From positions 36,594-100,593 of IMG/VR virus record IMGVR_UViG_3300020810_001160: a DNA stretch of 64,000 nt. One strand, given 5' to 3'. The notes under the pieces were generated by a model. The model was not told where the DNA came from and made no database searches. It saw only the letters and a list, made by a program, of their open reading frames with translations. Source of the stretch: a virus. Positions 54,070 to 60,906 of this stretch are shown here, piece by piece. How positions within the stretch are numbered: the stretch's first letter is position 1; each line of letters begins with the position of its first letter. Both the position numbers and the translations under genes were made by a program.

Positions 54070-54652
54070 GTTTGTAATCTAATTGTGTAGCATCAACAGT
54101 TACACTCTGAAAATACATAGTTTCACACAGTAACATTTTAATGATCCATTTGGAAAGTTCTTTAGGATCTATTTTATTTCCTTGTAGGTACTCACTAATC
54201 TGTGTGTCAGTGCATCCTAATATAACATTTAATATGTGTGGTCCATACACATTGATACGGTTTTCTATAATTCTATTTTGTTCTTTTTTAGCATTGCCAT
54301 AATTTTCCATAAAATCATTTGTATCTGAATTATTGTAACAAGACTTAGAACTTAAATTTAATATTTTTTTATCTTTATCGCCTTCCCAAACATTGATCAT
54401 TAATTTTAACATTTCTGTTTGTCCATTAAATTGATCTATCTCTGTCATAGGAAGATCACCGTCGGGCCAAGCACAATTGATGAATATGTCTGCGTGTTTG
54501 GATTGTTCTAAAATACTCTGTCTTGATTCGGCAATGCTGATATCAAATCCATTACTTCGGGAGAAACCTTGTACATCATGACCCGATTGAATAAGATCGT
54601 TATATAAACACTTGCCTATGCCTTTGGAGTGTCCAGTTATTCGGACTATCAT
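54062..54652 (-). CDS. Short-chain dehydrogenase/reductase (SDR), second copy
   Basis: A 196-residue SDR. 'IVRITGHSKGIGKCLYNDLI' is the classical TGxxxGIG cofactor loop (residues 6-13); 'ADIFINCAWPDGDLPMTEI' corresponds to the NNAG strand; 'ILNLSSKSC' holds the catalytic serine and 'NYGNAKKEQNRII' the Y-x3-K pair. It is better conserved than the SDR at 49042. It is the last island gene and ends within the radical-SAM stop. Four bases upstream of its start is the stop of the fibre-like gene, so it may be transcribed with it as well. Confidence 0.75.
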   Translation of the reverse strand: MIVRITGHSKGIGKCLYNDLIQSGHDVQGFSRSNGFDISIAESRQSILEQSKHADIFINCAWPDGDLPMTEIDQFNGQTEMLKLMINVWEGDKDKKILNLSSKSCYNNSDTNDFMENYGNAKKEQNRIIENRINVYGPHILNVILGCTDTQISEYLQGNKIDPKELSKWIIKMLLCETMYFQSVTVDATQLDYKPK

Positions 54653-54656
54653 TGGA

Positions 54657-55784
54657 TTATATTAGGTTAGCCCAACCGCCGTTTTCGTAACCTTGAAATT
54701 TATTATCGTCTGAGTTGTAAATGATCATTCCATTTGCAGGAGTTAAAGCATTTCTTTCAGCAGTTGTGAGTGAGCCAAACTGTACAAAGCCTGATGTTTT
54801 AATATTACCAACAACATCTAATTTTTCTGCTGGAGTTAAAATATTAACACCTAAATTACCATCTTTGTTTATTACAACAAACTTATTTGTTACACCATTG
54901 TCTGGAGTTGTTCCCATCACAATGTTTCCTGGAACAGCACCTGCTCCTACACTTGCTTGTGAATCAACACCTGCCACAATAAAACTTGATTGAACATATT
55001 GTGAACCGTCATGTCCGTAATTAATATAACCAAATAGCGAATCGTCTGCGGCATTGGCTGTTGGAGTTACAATTGAACCTTTAGATGTGTATGTTTCAAT
55101 TGAGTTGAATGTGTTAGCATTACCATCATCTGAATAAATTCTTAGTGCATTTCTGGCTGTGTGATCTGTGTTGTAAATTTCTAAACCAACACCTTGTGCA
55201 GAACTGTTTGTTCCTATTTGAATTCCGTTGCCTGATTGCAGTGTAATTACATTGCCATCAAAGTCTAACACACTGTTTGTGATTCTGTCTGAAGCGCCGT
55301 CTATTCTTAATGAGTTATCGTCAGCATTCACTGTGCCTTTGTGTACACCAACTGTGGTTGCTGTAACTGTTTTTGCTGTGTGATCAACGATAGTTGTATC
55401 ATCAGAAGCAAGTAAGTCACCTTTAGATGTTGCTGTAACTCTACCGTTACTAACATTAACTAATACTGATGAATCATTACCTACCACATTACCATTGATT
55501 GATACTGCTGTGATTTCTTCGTCTACTTGTAAACCTTGAAAATAACCTGTTCTCCATTTTGCTGATGTAGAACCAATGTCTCTTGAATTAGATGCGTCTG
55601 GAGTTATATTGCTTGGAACGGCTAGATATTGTGCTGATAATGTTGTGTCTACTTGATTTCCACCAGCAGTTACACCATCTCCAACATATAGTTTTTTTGT
55701 GTCTGTAGTATAGATTAATTCACCCGCTAAAGGTGTAATTCCTTGTCTTTCTGCGTCTGTTCCACGTCTAATTTGTAGTGCCAT
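54657..55784 (-). CDS. Fibre-like virion protein with Mtd-type N-terminal domain
   Basis: A 375-residue structural protein. 'LQIRRGTDAERQGITPLAGELIYTTDTKKLYVGDG' (residues 3-37) is the RRG...GE.xY.TDT..LYVGDG pattern of the major-tropism-determinant N-terminal domain, which anchors receptor-binding fibres. The middle is a repetitive beta stalk ('NGIQIGTNSSAQGVGLEIYN'). The end 'AEKLDVVGNIKTSGFVQFGSLTTAERNALTPANGMIIYNSDDNKFQGYENGGWANL' is a common fibre C-terminus. It has a late-type box and AGGAG upstream. It is the only virion gene on this side of the island, on the opposite strand from the main tail block. It could be a head or tail fibre. Confidence 0.74.
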   Translation of the reverse strand: MALQIRRGTDAERQGITPLAGELIYTTDTKKLYVGDGVTAGGNQVDTTLSAQYLAVPSNITPDASNSRDIGSTSAKWRTGYFQGLQVDEEITAVSINGNVVGNDSSVLVNVSNGRVTATSKGDLLASDDTTIVDHTAKTVTATTVGVHKGTVNADDNSLRIDGASDRITNSVLDFDGNVITLQSGNGIQIGTNSSAQGVGLEIYNTDHTARNALRIYSDDGNANTFNSIETYTSKGSIVTPTANAADDSLFGYINYGHDGSQYVQSSFIVAGVDSQASVGAGAVPGNIVMGTTPDNGVTNKFVVINKDGNLGVNILTPAEKLDVVGNIKTSGFVQFGSLTTAERNALTPANGMIIYNSDDNKFQGYENGGWANLI

Positions 55785-55816
55785 TTTGTGCTATGCTCCT
55801 AACATCTAATATAGTG

Positions 55817-55824
55817 TATTTATT
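55817..55824 (-). promoter_or_regulatory. T4-type late promoter box (AATAAATA)
   Basis: AATAAATA (minus strand) ends 32 bases before the ATG of the fibre-like gene. The RBS AGGAG (55796-55800) follows. It agrees with the late-type boxes of the other virion genes, although its distance is larger. Confidence 0.45.
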
Positions 55825-55847
55825 CCGCTTGATGAATTGCTGAGTTA

Positions 55848-56177
55848 CTATTTTCGCTTTTTAAGGAAGGATTTAGTACGTTTCTGTATATCTGCTTTGA
55901 CCTTGTTGGTATCTATCCTAAAATCCACGTTTTTGATGTCATTTCCGTAGTGTTCAAACAATTCTTTGATGTTGGTCTCCAGTTGTTTATTGGTTAATTT
56001 TTGACGGTTAGGTTTTACTTTGATTTCCCATTGTTTGCCATCCTTAAATTGCACTTTAAGTGCCAGCAAATATTGTACAGGGATAGAGTCAATGCGTAAG
56101 TCATTGAACACTTCAGGCCAATGAGCTACAACTTCCTTAGGCAGTTTCTTTTTAGTAAACTTGACCACAACAGACAC
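55848..56177 (-). CDS. Conserved phage hypothetical protein (109 aa)
   Basis: A 109-residue basic protein (about 22 lysines) with 'VVVKFTKKKLPKEVVAHWPEVFNDLRIDSIPVQYLLALKVQFKDGKQWEIKV' and an end rich in Lys/Arg ('KVKADIQKRTKSFLKKRK'). I recognise it only as similar to a small conserved protein near the late region of T4-like cyanophages. There are no enzymatic motifs and no membrane segment. The basic tail could bind nucleic acid. The gene is in a minus-strand run with the next two, ending eight bases before the next gene's stop. Confidence 0.6.
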   Translation of the reverse strand: MSVVVKFTKKKLPKEVVAHWPEVFNDLRIDSIPVQYLLALKVQFKDGKQWEIKVKPNRQKLTNKQLETNIKELFEHYGNDIKNVDFRIDTNKVKADIQKRTKSFLKKRK

Positions 56178-56185
56178 TTGATGCT

Positions 56186-56758
56186 TTACTTAGATTTCTT
56201 TGTTTTAGTTGGCGACAATTCTTCCGCTTCTGTGCGTAATCTAGCCGCTTCTTTGTACAAACGATCAGCATCACTTCTCATACGAGCCGCCAAGTCCTCA
56301 TCTGATAGAGGTTTCTCTGCAGATGGTATGTTAGCCACTTGTGATGTTGCCACAGGTGTTGCTTGAGCTGTTGGCTGAACTGCTAATTGATCCACAGTTA
56401 CACCTTTTTGTTTTGCAATCATTTCATTAAGTTCATCCAATGAAATCACTGTGTCAGTGTTTGGAATCATTTCAACTTCAGAAGTTGCAACTTTTCTAAA
56501 AGATCCACTCTGGTGAAATTTAACCAACATATTCTGACCGTCTGGTGTATTGCTTCTTTGAAGTGCTTCGTGCAGTTCAAAAGACGTTTGTCCACGATTG
56601 CTTTCGATCACACTGATTAAAGCGTCATGATCTGGAGCATCTAACTTTGTTGTTTCGATTACTAGTGCAGATGATGAATCTCCAGGAAGTGTTCTGTAAG
56701 CCACAGCCACTTTCGCTCTAGATTTTTTCATTCTGCCTACGTGTTTGATATCAGGCAT
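56186..56758 (-). CDS. Conserved phage hypothetical protein (190 aa)
   Basis: A 190-residue protein. The N-terminal half ('HVGRMKKSRAKVAVAYRTLPGDSSSALVIETTKLDAPDHDALISVIES', then 'NRGQTSFELHEALQRS') is compact. The C-terminal part is disordered, with a run of Thr/Ala/Pro and a helix 'EDLAARMRSDADRLYKEAARLRTEAEEL' that may form a coiled coil. It belongs to a family seen at this place in marine T4-like phages, function unknown. It overlaps the upstream gene by one base. A structural or assembly role is possible but unproven. Confidence 0.6.
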   Translation of the reverse strand: MPDIKHVGRMKKSRAKVAVAYRTLPGDSSSALVIETTKLDAPDHDALISVIESNRGQTSFELHEALQRSNTPDGQNMLVKFHQSGSFRKVATSEVEMIPNTDTVISLDELNEMIAKQKGVTVDQLAVQPTAQATPVATSQVANIPSAEKPLSDEDLAARMRSDADRLYKEAARLRTEAEELSPTKTKKSK

Positions 56759-57069
56759 TATTTTGTCTCCGCTGGTTTATCACCTGCTGGTGCTGATGAT
56801 TTGTTTGCTTCTTTTTGAGATTGTTCTACAATCTTTAAGAAAGTTTCTAGTTTGTTATAAGTTGCACCTACCATTGCCATTTCATTGGCTTTGAATGCGC
56901 CTCTTTGACTAGCAACGTCGATGATTGTTTTTAAAACGTTTAAGTCTTGAACAGTTAACTCTGCTCCAGCACCTGCTTGAGTTTTAGGTGCCTGACTTGC
57001 TCCGTCTTGTCCAACAACTTGATCCTGTGTAGGAGTCGTTGCTGTTTTGGTTTGATTTGTATCTGTCAT
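56758..57069 (-). CDS. Conserved phage hypothetical protein (about 103 aa)
   Basis: A 103-residue protein with a disordered Thr/Gln/Ala N-terminus and C-terminus and a helical core 'ELTVQDLNVLKTIIDVASQRGAFKANEMAMVGATYNKLETFLKIVEQSQKE'. Two ATGs lie in frame at 57075 and 57069. GGAG at 57079-57082 is 3 bases from the first and 9 from the second, so the second is preferred. This core motif is common to a small conserved T4-like marine phage protein often found beside the gene above. Function is unknown. Confidence 0.62.
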   Translation of the reverse strand: MTDTNQTKTATTPTQDQVVGQDGASQAPKTQAGAGAELTVQDLNVLKTIIDVASQRGAFKANEMAMVGATYNKLETFLKIVEQSQKEANKSSAPAGDKPAETK

Positions 57070-57089
57070 TTTCATGAGCTCCTTTTATA

Positions 57090-57103
57090 TTTGTATATAC
57101 AAA
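57090..57103. promoter_or_regulatory. 14-base perfect palindrome upstream of the 56758 gene
   Basis: TTTGTATATACAAA is a perfect inverted repeat about 20 bases before the start codon at 57069, between two minus-strand genes. It could be an operator for a dimeric regulator, but short AT-rich palindromes are common by chance. Confidence 0.3.
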
Positions 57104-57108
57104 AGTAT

Positions 57109-57396
57109 TTAATGACGTTTGATAAATGGGCAACTAAGATTGAATAAAGAAAGTTCTTTTGAGTTTTCGAATCCTACCAAAATATAATTTTGTATTTTTC
57201 CATCTCTATCCACATCAAGATGTTTACCAATATAGAATCTTCCTTTTAGGTTTTCCAAAATCCATTTCTCCAACAATTCTTCATTGTCGTTCCAGTCGTA
57301 ATTTAATTTTAGAAATTCTAAACCTTTTGGTTTTTTGGAAAATTTTCTACAATCGAAGTAGTTTAATGGATTTACTTGATTAGTTTTGGCAAACAT
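57109..57396 (-). CDS. Hypothetical protein (95 aa)
   Basis: A 95-residue protein with 'LNYFDCRKFSKKPKGLEFLKLNYDWNDNEELLEKWILENLKGRFYIGKHLD' and 'YILVGFENSKELSLFNLSC'. It has a small alpha/beta pattern similar to short T4-like phage proteins of unknown role that often sit with the MoxR/VWA pair. No metal or catalytic motif is certain. Its start overlaps the stop of the VWA gene upstream by one base (TAATG), so it belongs to that operon. Function is unknown. Confidence 0.55.
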   Translation of the reverse strand: MFAKTNQVNPLNYFDCRKFSKKPKGLEFLKLNYDWNDNEELLEKWILENLKGRFYIGKHLDVDRDGKIQNYILVGFENSKELSLFNLSCPFIKRH

Positions 57397-58646
57397 TATT
57401 CGTAATGTACCGTAGTACCAAAAGGTGCTTCCATGTTCTTATCATGATGACCATTTATCACAAACAGTGTGTCACAATAGTTTTCGTCGCCCCAAGTGTC
57501 CCAAGGATAACCATCTGTGAACATAATAAACTTCTTAGGTACTATGTCATTTTCTTTCATATAATTCCAGTTAGCCATAAAATCTGTACCACCGCCACCT
57601 TCTATTTTGTACGAATCCATAGATTCTCCTGATGCACCAAAGTCTTGTTCATTGTGTACTTCTGTATCAAAACACCATATTTTAATGTTATAATCTTTGT
57701 ATTGTTCCATAATACCTTGCACTTCACCTAGGAAATCTTGCACTTGTTCATTGTGTATTGAACCTGAAGTATCAATAGCAATACAGACATCAATAGTTTC
57801 ATCATAGTTTGTGCCTGGTAATATCACACCTGAGTGCCAACCTTTTCTGCTGGGTCTTGCAAATGTGTAATCATTTTTAATAACACTCTGAATCTGTTGT
57901 TGTAATAATTCTCTCCAGTTCATTTTAGGTTCTGTAAACTGTTGAATAATTCTTTCAATCTCTTTAGGCAGATTACCTGCACCAGCCGCCTGTGCCGCCG
58001 CCATCATAGACTCTTTTATTTCATTTTTAATTTGTTCTAATTCTTCTTTAGAGTAAGCAGGACCTTTACCTTTTTGTTTGCTGTTAGGGTCTTGTTTTGT
58101 TCCACCTGTGCTTTCACCTTTTTCCCAATCAATATGTTCATCAAGCAATTTACCTAACTGTTCCATTGCCTTCTTACCTTTTTTATAGATGTCATCATAC
58201 ACTGCCTCACTTGCCCAACCATCATATTTCCAATCTTGGAATATCTGCACATCCTTAGGTTTCTCACCAATGTTGTCTCTTACCAATGTGTTGTTAACAA
58301 TGTAATCACAAGCGATGTTATGTAATTGAGGATCTCTATCTTCACGTCTTGTCATGTGATCAAACACACAATGAAGTATTTCGTGTGCAATAACAAATTC
58401 AATTTCTTTGCTAGACATTTTACTAAAAAATTCTGTATTAAAAAATAAATTTCTGCCATCAGTTGCGGCAGTTGGACACCAGTCATCACATTCTTTAATT
58501 TGAAGTCTTGTTGCCATGTTACCGAAAAAAGGATGTCTCAACAACAGTCCAACTCTTGCAACCACAATTTTATCGATAACTTCTGCTCTTAATTGCTTTA
58601 ATTCTTCTGGACTTAATTCTTTCTTTTCTAAAATCTCTGTGCTCAT
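57396..58646 (-). CDS. VWA/metallopeptidase-like protein paired with MoxR
   Basis: A 416-residue protein. Near the N-terminus 'FVIAHEILHCVFDH' (HExxH at 88-92, third His 97) is a zinc-peptidase-like motif. A charged, disordered linker with 'SKQKGKGPAYSKEEL' follows, and the C-terminal half is a von Willebrand A-type domain: 'DVCIAIDTSGSIHNEQVQ' (MIDAS DxSGS near 292), 'IKIWCFDTEV', 'GGGGTDFMANWNYM' (TD) and 'PKKFIMFTDGYPW'. This is the DUF2201/VWA-like protein that accompanies MoxR AAA+ ATPases in phages and bacteria; such pairs are thought to remodel metalloenzymes or protein complexes. The next gene upstream is the MoxR. A TTGACT/TATTAT promoter lies directly before it. Confidence 0.82.
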   Translation of the reverse strand: MSTEILEKKELSPEELKQLRAEVIDKIVVARVGLLLRHPFFGNMATRLQIKECDDWCPTAATDGRNLFFNTEFFSKMSSKEIEFVIAHEILHCVFDHMTRREDRDPQLHNIACDYIVNNTLVRDNIGEKPKDVQIFQDWKYDGWASEAVYDDIYKKGKKAMEQLGKLLDEHIDWEKGESTGGTKQDPNSKQKGKGPAYSKEELEQIKNEIKESMMAAAQAAGAGNLPKEIERIIQQFTEPKMNWRELLQQQIQSVIKNDYTFARPSRKGWHSGVILPGTNYDETIDVCIAIDTSGSIHNEQVQDFLGEVQGIMEQYKDYNIKIWCFDTEVHNEQDFGASGESMDSYKIEGGGGTDFMANWNYMKENDIVPKKFIMFTDGYPWDTWGDENYCDTLFVINGHHDKNMEAPFGTTVHYE

Positions 58647-58652
58647 ATTATT

Positions 58653-58681
58653 ATAATACTTTCTTTTGGTAAATTAGTCAA
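58653..58681 (-). promoter_or_regulatory. Sigma-70-type promoter of the VWA gene
   Basis: On the minus strand TTGACT (58681-58676), 17 bases, then TATTAT (58658-58653). The -10 ends only 6 bases before the ATG at 58646, so transcription would begin at or next to the start codon. There is no Shine-Dalgarno between them, and a leaderless mRNA is possible. The same pair of hexamers with the same spacing is before the MoxR gene. Confidence 0.6.
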
Positions 58682-58692
58682 CCGTTTTTTGG

Positions 58693-58721
58693 TATAGGGC
58701 ACCGGTAAAGAGTGCCCTATA
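58693..58721. repeat. Inverted repeat (10-bp stem, 9-base loop) between MoxR and VWA genes
   Basis: TATAGGGCAC (58693-58702) and GTGCCCTATA (58712-58721) are perfectly complementary, with loop CGGTAAAGA. The stem has five G-C pairs and is in the 85-base gap after the MoxR stop. No U-tract follows on the minus strand (CCAAAAAACGG), so it is not a standard terminator; it could stabilise the MoxR mRNA end or weaken read-through. The AT-rich surroundings make it stand out. Confidence 0.6.
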
Positions 58722-58731
58722 TTCAACACTT

Positions 58732-59844
58732 TTATTTGATGCTTTGAGCGGCAGTAATATATTTGCCGTATTTTTCATGGAATTCATCAAAACATTTGAC
58801 TGCATCAGGATCAATCGGTAATTGATACTGAGTTAATGCCATCTTGATACCCATAACAACAAGTTCTGTATCGAAGTTGTCCATCATAAATCTAAGAAAC
58901 TTATTAACTTTGTCATTAAATTTCTTATCTTTTTTGTCATTTGCTTCTTTGAGTTCATAACATAACGAAACCGTAAGGGAGTACATTGCTGATATTTCTT
59001 TCGATTTCAGTTCTGTTATTTTGCCTTCAAGTATTTCTGAAGGATTAGGTAACTGTGAAGCCACCTTTCTATGAGCCATGAACTTGACTGCAAGTCCTTC
59101 GCCCACTGCACCACTGACCAAGTCGGTCACAGTGTTTTCATCTAAATCATCCGATAACAACTCACTTACGAATGACCAAGATCTTGGAGTAGCAAAAGAA
59201 CGACTTGGTGATCTAGGATCAAAGTCATACAAGTCCTTCTTGCTAAAAGTTAGATATCCAACAACGTCTTTACTGATGTTGTTAGCCACTGCCCATTCAA
59301 ACCAATCATCAAATTCTGGTTTCATTTCTAAATGGACGAATCTGTTTGCCAACGGAGCAGGCATTCTGTACACAACTCCTTTGTCAGCCTCTCTGTTACC
59401 AGCCGCAACAATTAATACATTGTCTGGTAATTCATATTGACCAACTTTTCTGTTTAGGATCAATTGATATGCCGCCGCCTGTACTGAAGGTGCCGCAGAA
59501 TTCATTTCATCCAAAAACAACACAATGTTCTTGTGTTTCTTTGCCATCTGTTCTGTAGGCAATTCTGATGGAGATGCCCAAACCATATTGTTTTCTTTTG
59601 AATTGTAGTATGGAATACCTTTAATATCTGTAGGCTCCCATAAACTTAATCTGATATCGATCACTTTGGCATCGATAGTTTTGGCAATTTGATGTATAAC
59701 ATCTGATTTACCAATACCAGGGCCGCCCCATAAAAATATTGGTCTCTTAATTTTTAATGCGTGTAATATGCTCGCCTTTGCTTTGTTAGGCGACAATTGT
59801 CTGGTTGTAATGCCAGTATCTTGTGTGCTTTTTTGTTTTACCAT
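58732..59844 (-). CDS. MoxR-type AAA+ ATPase
   Basis: A 370-residue AAA+ ATPase. The Walker A is 'LWGGPGIGKSD' (residues 40-47), and the Walker B is 'NIVLFLDEMNSA' near 105-115; sensor 1 is 'LIVAAGNREAD', with the MoxR insert 'MPAPLANRFVHLEMKP'. The C-terminal lid has 'ATPRSWSFVSELL'. MoxR ATPases act with VWA-domain partners, the next gene. The start has AAGGAG before the ATG, behind a sigma-70-type promoter. A DNA inverted repeat follows the stop. The partner gene and phage context are typical of T4-like cyanophages and pelagiphages. Confidence 0.88.
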   Translation of the reverse strand: MVKQKSTQDTGITTRQLSPNKAKASILHALKIKRPIFLWGGPGIGKSDVIHQIAKTIDAKVIDIRLSLWEPTDIKGIPYYNSKENNMVWASPSELPTEQMAKKHKNIVLFLDEMNSAAPSVQAAAYQLILNRKVGQYELPDNVLIVAAGNREADKGVVYRMPAPLANRFVHLEMKPEFDDWFEWAVANNISKDVVGYLTFSKKDLYDFDPRSPSRSFATPRSWSFVSELLSDDLDENTVTDLVSGAVGEGLAVKFMAHRKVASQLPNPSEILEGKITELKSKEISAMYSLTVSLCYELKEANDKKDKKFNDKVNKFLRFMMDNFDTELVVMGIKMALTQYQLPIDPDAVKCFDEFHEKYGKYITAAQSIK

Positions 59845-59878
59845 TTTGTACTCCTTAATAAATTGTTGTTATGTTTTA

Positions 59879-59907
59879 ATAATACATTCTGGCAATCAAA
59901 AAGTCAA
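59879..59907 (-). promoter_or_regulatory. Sigma-70-type promoter of the MoxR gene
   Basis: On the minus strand TTGACT (59907-59902), 17-base spacer, TATTAT (59884-59879). The predicted start is near 59872, giving a 27-base leader with AAGGAG before the ATG at 59844. A second TTGACT (59923-59918) lies 16 bases further upstream with only a poor -10. This is a likely early promoter. Confidence 0.7.
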
Positions 59908-59956
59908 TACCTAAAGAAGTCAAGGTTTATGCGGATTTTTAGGGTCTGTGGATAAC

Positions 59957-60346
59957 TTATTCGGGAGATTCTAGTCTAGAAAGTGCTTTATTCAAACCGT
60001 ATTTTCGTATATCACCAGAAAACAACATCAATTCCATTGCTTTCTTTTCATTGGTCACAATCACACCATCATCTGCTAGGTAGTATGGACAGTCTATATA
60101 TTTGTCTAAAAATATTATGGTTTGTGTGGTTAAATTGAAATCGTTCGGAAATGGTACATCGTATGTTTGAAGTTGCAGTTTATCTTTAATAAATGACAAT
60201 CCTTCATCTGTAAGACGCAGTCCACCTGAACCTTTGTTTCTACTGTTCTTCCACCATGTAGGCATATACTCCCTCATAGTATTTTCACCTATGCTGATAT
60301 TAGCCTGCTTTAAGAATATTTTGGTGTAGGTTTCTTTCCAATTCAT
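59957..60346 (-). CDS. Conserved phage hypothetical protein (129 aa)
   Basis: A 129-residue protein with 'KGSGGLRLTDEGLSFIKDKLQLQTYDVPFP' and 'TIIFLDKYIDCPYYL' followed by 'IIVTNEKKAMELMLFSGDIRKYGLNKALSRL' in general outline. It matches a conserved small family found between the MoxR and RNase H genes in marine T4-like phages; function unknown. No membrane segment or catalytic motif. It overlaps the upstream gene by four bases. The 110-base gap after its 3' end holds the MoxR promoter. Confidence 0.6.
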   Translation of the reverse strand: MNWKETYTKIFLKQANISIGENTMREYMPTWWKNSRNKGSGGLRLTDEGLSFIKDKLQLQTYDVPFPNDFNLTTQTIIFLDKYIDCPYYLADDGVIVTNEKKAMELMLFSGDIRKYGLNKALSRLESPE

Positions 60347-60633
60347 TTTTCACTGACAGTTTCACCCTGAGTCAATTTGACCACAGTGAATTCTTCAGTG
60401 TTGAACATGGTGTTCAATTTCTTGGCTAGATTGAATGCGTGTCCAGGATTTGAAAAACTTACTTTTTTGTATTTTGGACCCGGGTAATTGTTTAACTGAT
60501 TTGCTGATTTTAGGTTGAATGGTTTGTTCTGGTAAAACACTGCCCATATGCCTTCAGCCGCCAGAACTTGTTCGCTCTTATAAGTTTTGCGATCGGTGTT
60601 TTCTAGTAGTATAGTCGGTTTAGGTCTACTCAT
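60343..60633 (-). CDS. Conserved phage hypothetical protein (96 aa)
   Basis: A 96-residue protein with 'PTILLENTDRKTYKSEQVLAAEGIWAVFYQNKPFNLKS' and 'YKKVSFSNPGHAFNLAKKLNTMFNTEEFTVVKL'. It looks like a small alpha/beta protein of the T4-like marine phage core; the end resembles an RNA/DNA-binding wing only loosely. A 17-base palindrome overlaps its start codon and no Shine-Dalgarno is visible, so start accessibility may be regulated. Overlaps the next gene by four bases. Confidence 0.6.
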   Translation of the reverse strand: MSRPKPTILLENTDRKTYKSEQVLAAEGIWAVFYQNKPFNLKSANQLNNYPGPKYKKVSFSNPGHAFNLAKKLNTMFNTEEFTVVKLTQGETVSEK

Positions 60634-60644
60634 ATAATATGAGT
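60628..60644. promoter_or_regulatory. 17-base palindrome over the start codon of the 60343 gene
   Basis: ACTCATAT-A-ATATGAGT is a perfect inverted repeat with one central base. It covers the ATG at 60633-60631. In RNA it could hide the start codon, or in DNA bind a repressor. A GATAAATA box (60651-60644) adjoins it on the upstream side. No function is shown. Confidence 0.4.
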
Positions 60645-60651
60645 ATTTATC
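60644..60651 (-). promoter_or_regulatory. Late-type box (GATAAATA)
   Basis: On the minus strand GATAAATA, 10 bases before the ATG at 60633. It adjoins the palindrome. The distance is shorter than for virion genes and the gene is not clearly late, so this is weak. Confidence 0.25.
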
Positions 60652-60666
60652 TAAAATGAATCGGTA

Positions 60667-60906
60667 TTATAGATTACCGCCGTCTACTTTGACTTCTATT
60701 GTTTGAGCCTCTGTGCTGTCTTTTTGTGCTATTAGACCCTCATAGTCGCCCGCTAAACGGGCCAGCACTGTGGCTAGTGCATATGTGACTTGTTTGGCTG
60801 TATTGATGTCTAACCGCACTTCTTTTTGATTGCTGAGGTCAGCACCTTTCACTTGTTGAATAAATTGCTGTAAACTGGCTGTATTAATAGGGTCTTTTAT
60901 TGGCAT
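60667..60906 (-). CDS. Hypothetical protein (79 aa)
   Basis: A 79-residue mostly helical protein with 'PINTASLQQFIQQVKGADLSNQKEVRLDINTAKQVTYALATVLARLAGDYEGLIAQK'. It resembles the many small conserved proteins of marine T4-like phages that lie between RNase H and the MoxR gene. No motif or membrane segment. Its start lies inside the end of the next gene upstream (23-base overlap), so the two are coupled. Function unknown. Confidence 0.55.
   Translation of the reverse strand: MPIKDPINTASLQQFIQQVKGADLSNQKEVRLDINTAKQVTYALATVLARLAGDYEGLIAQKDSTEAQTIEVKVDGGNL

Noticed and set aside
58693-58721. Rho-independent terminator
   Set aside because: The stem is perfect, but no T-tract follows it on the minus strand, the strand of the flanking genes. 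Kept only as an inverted repeat.
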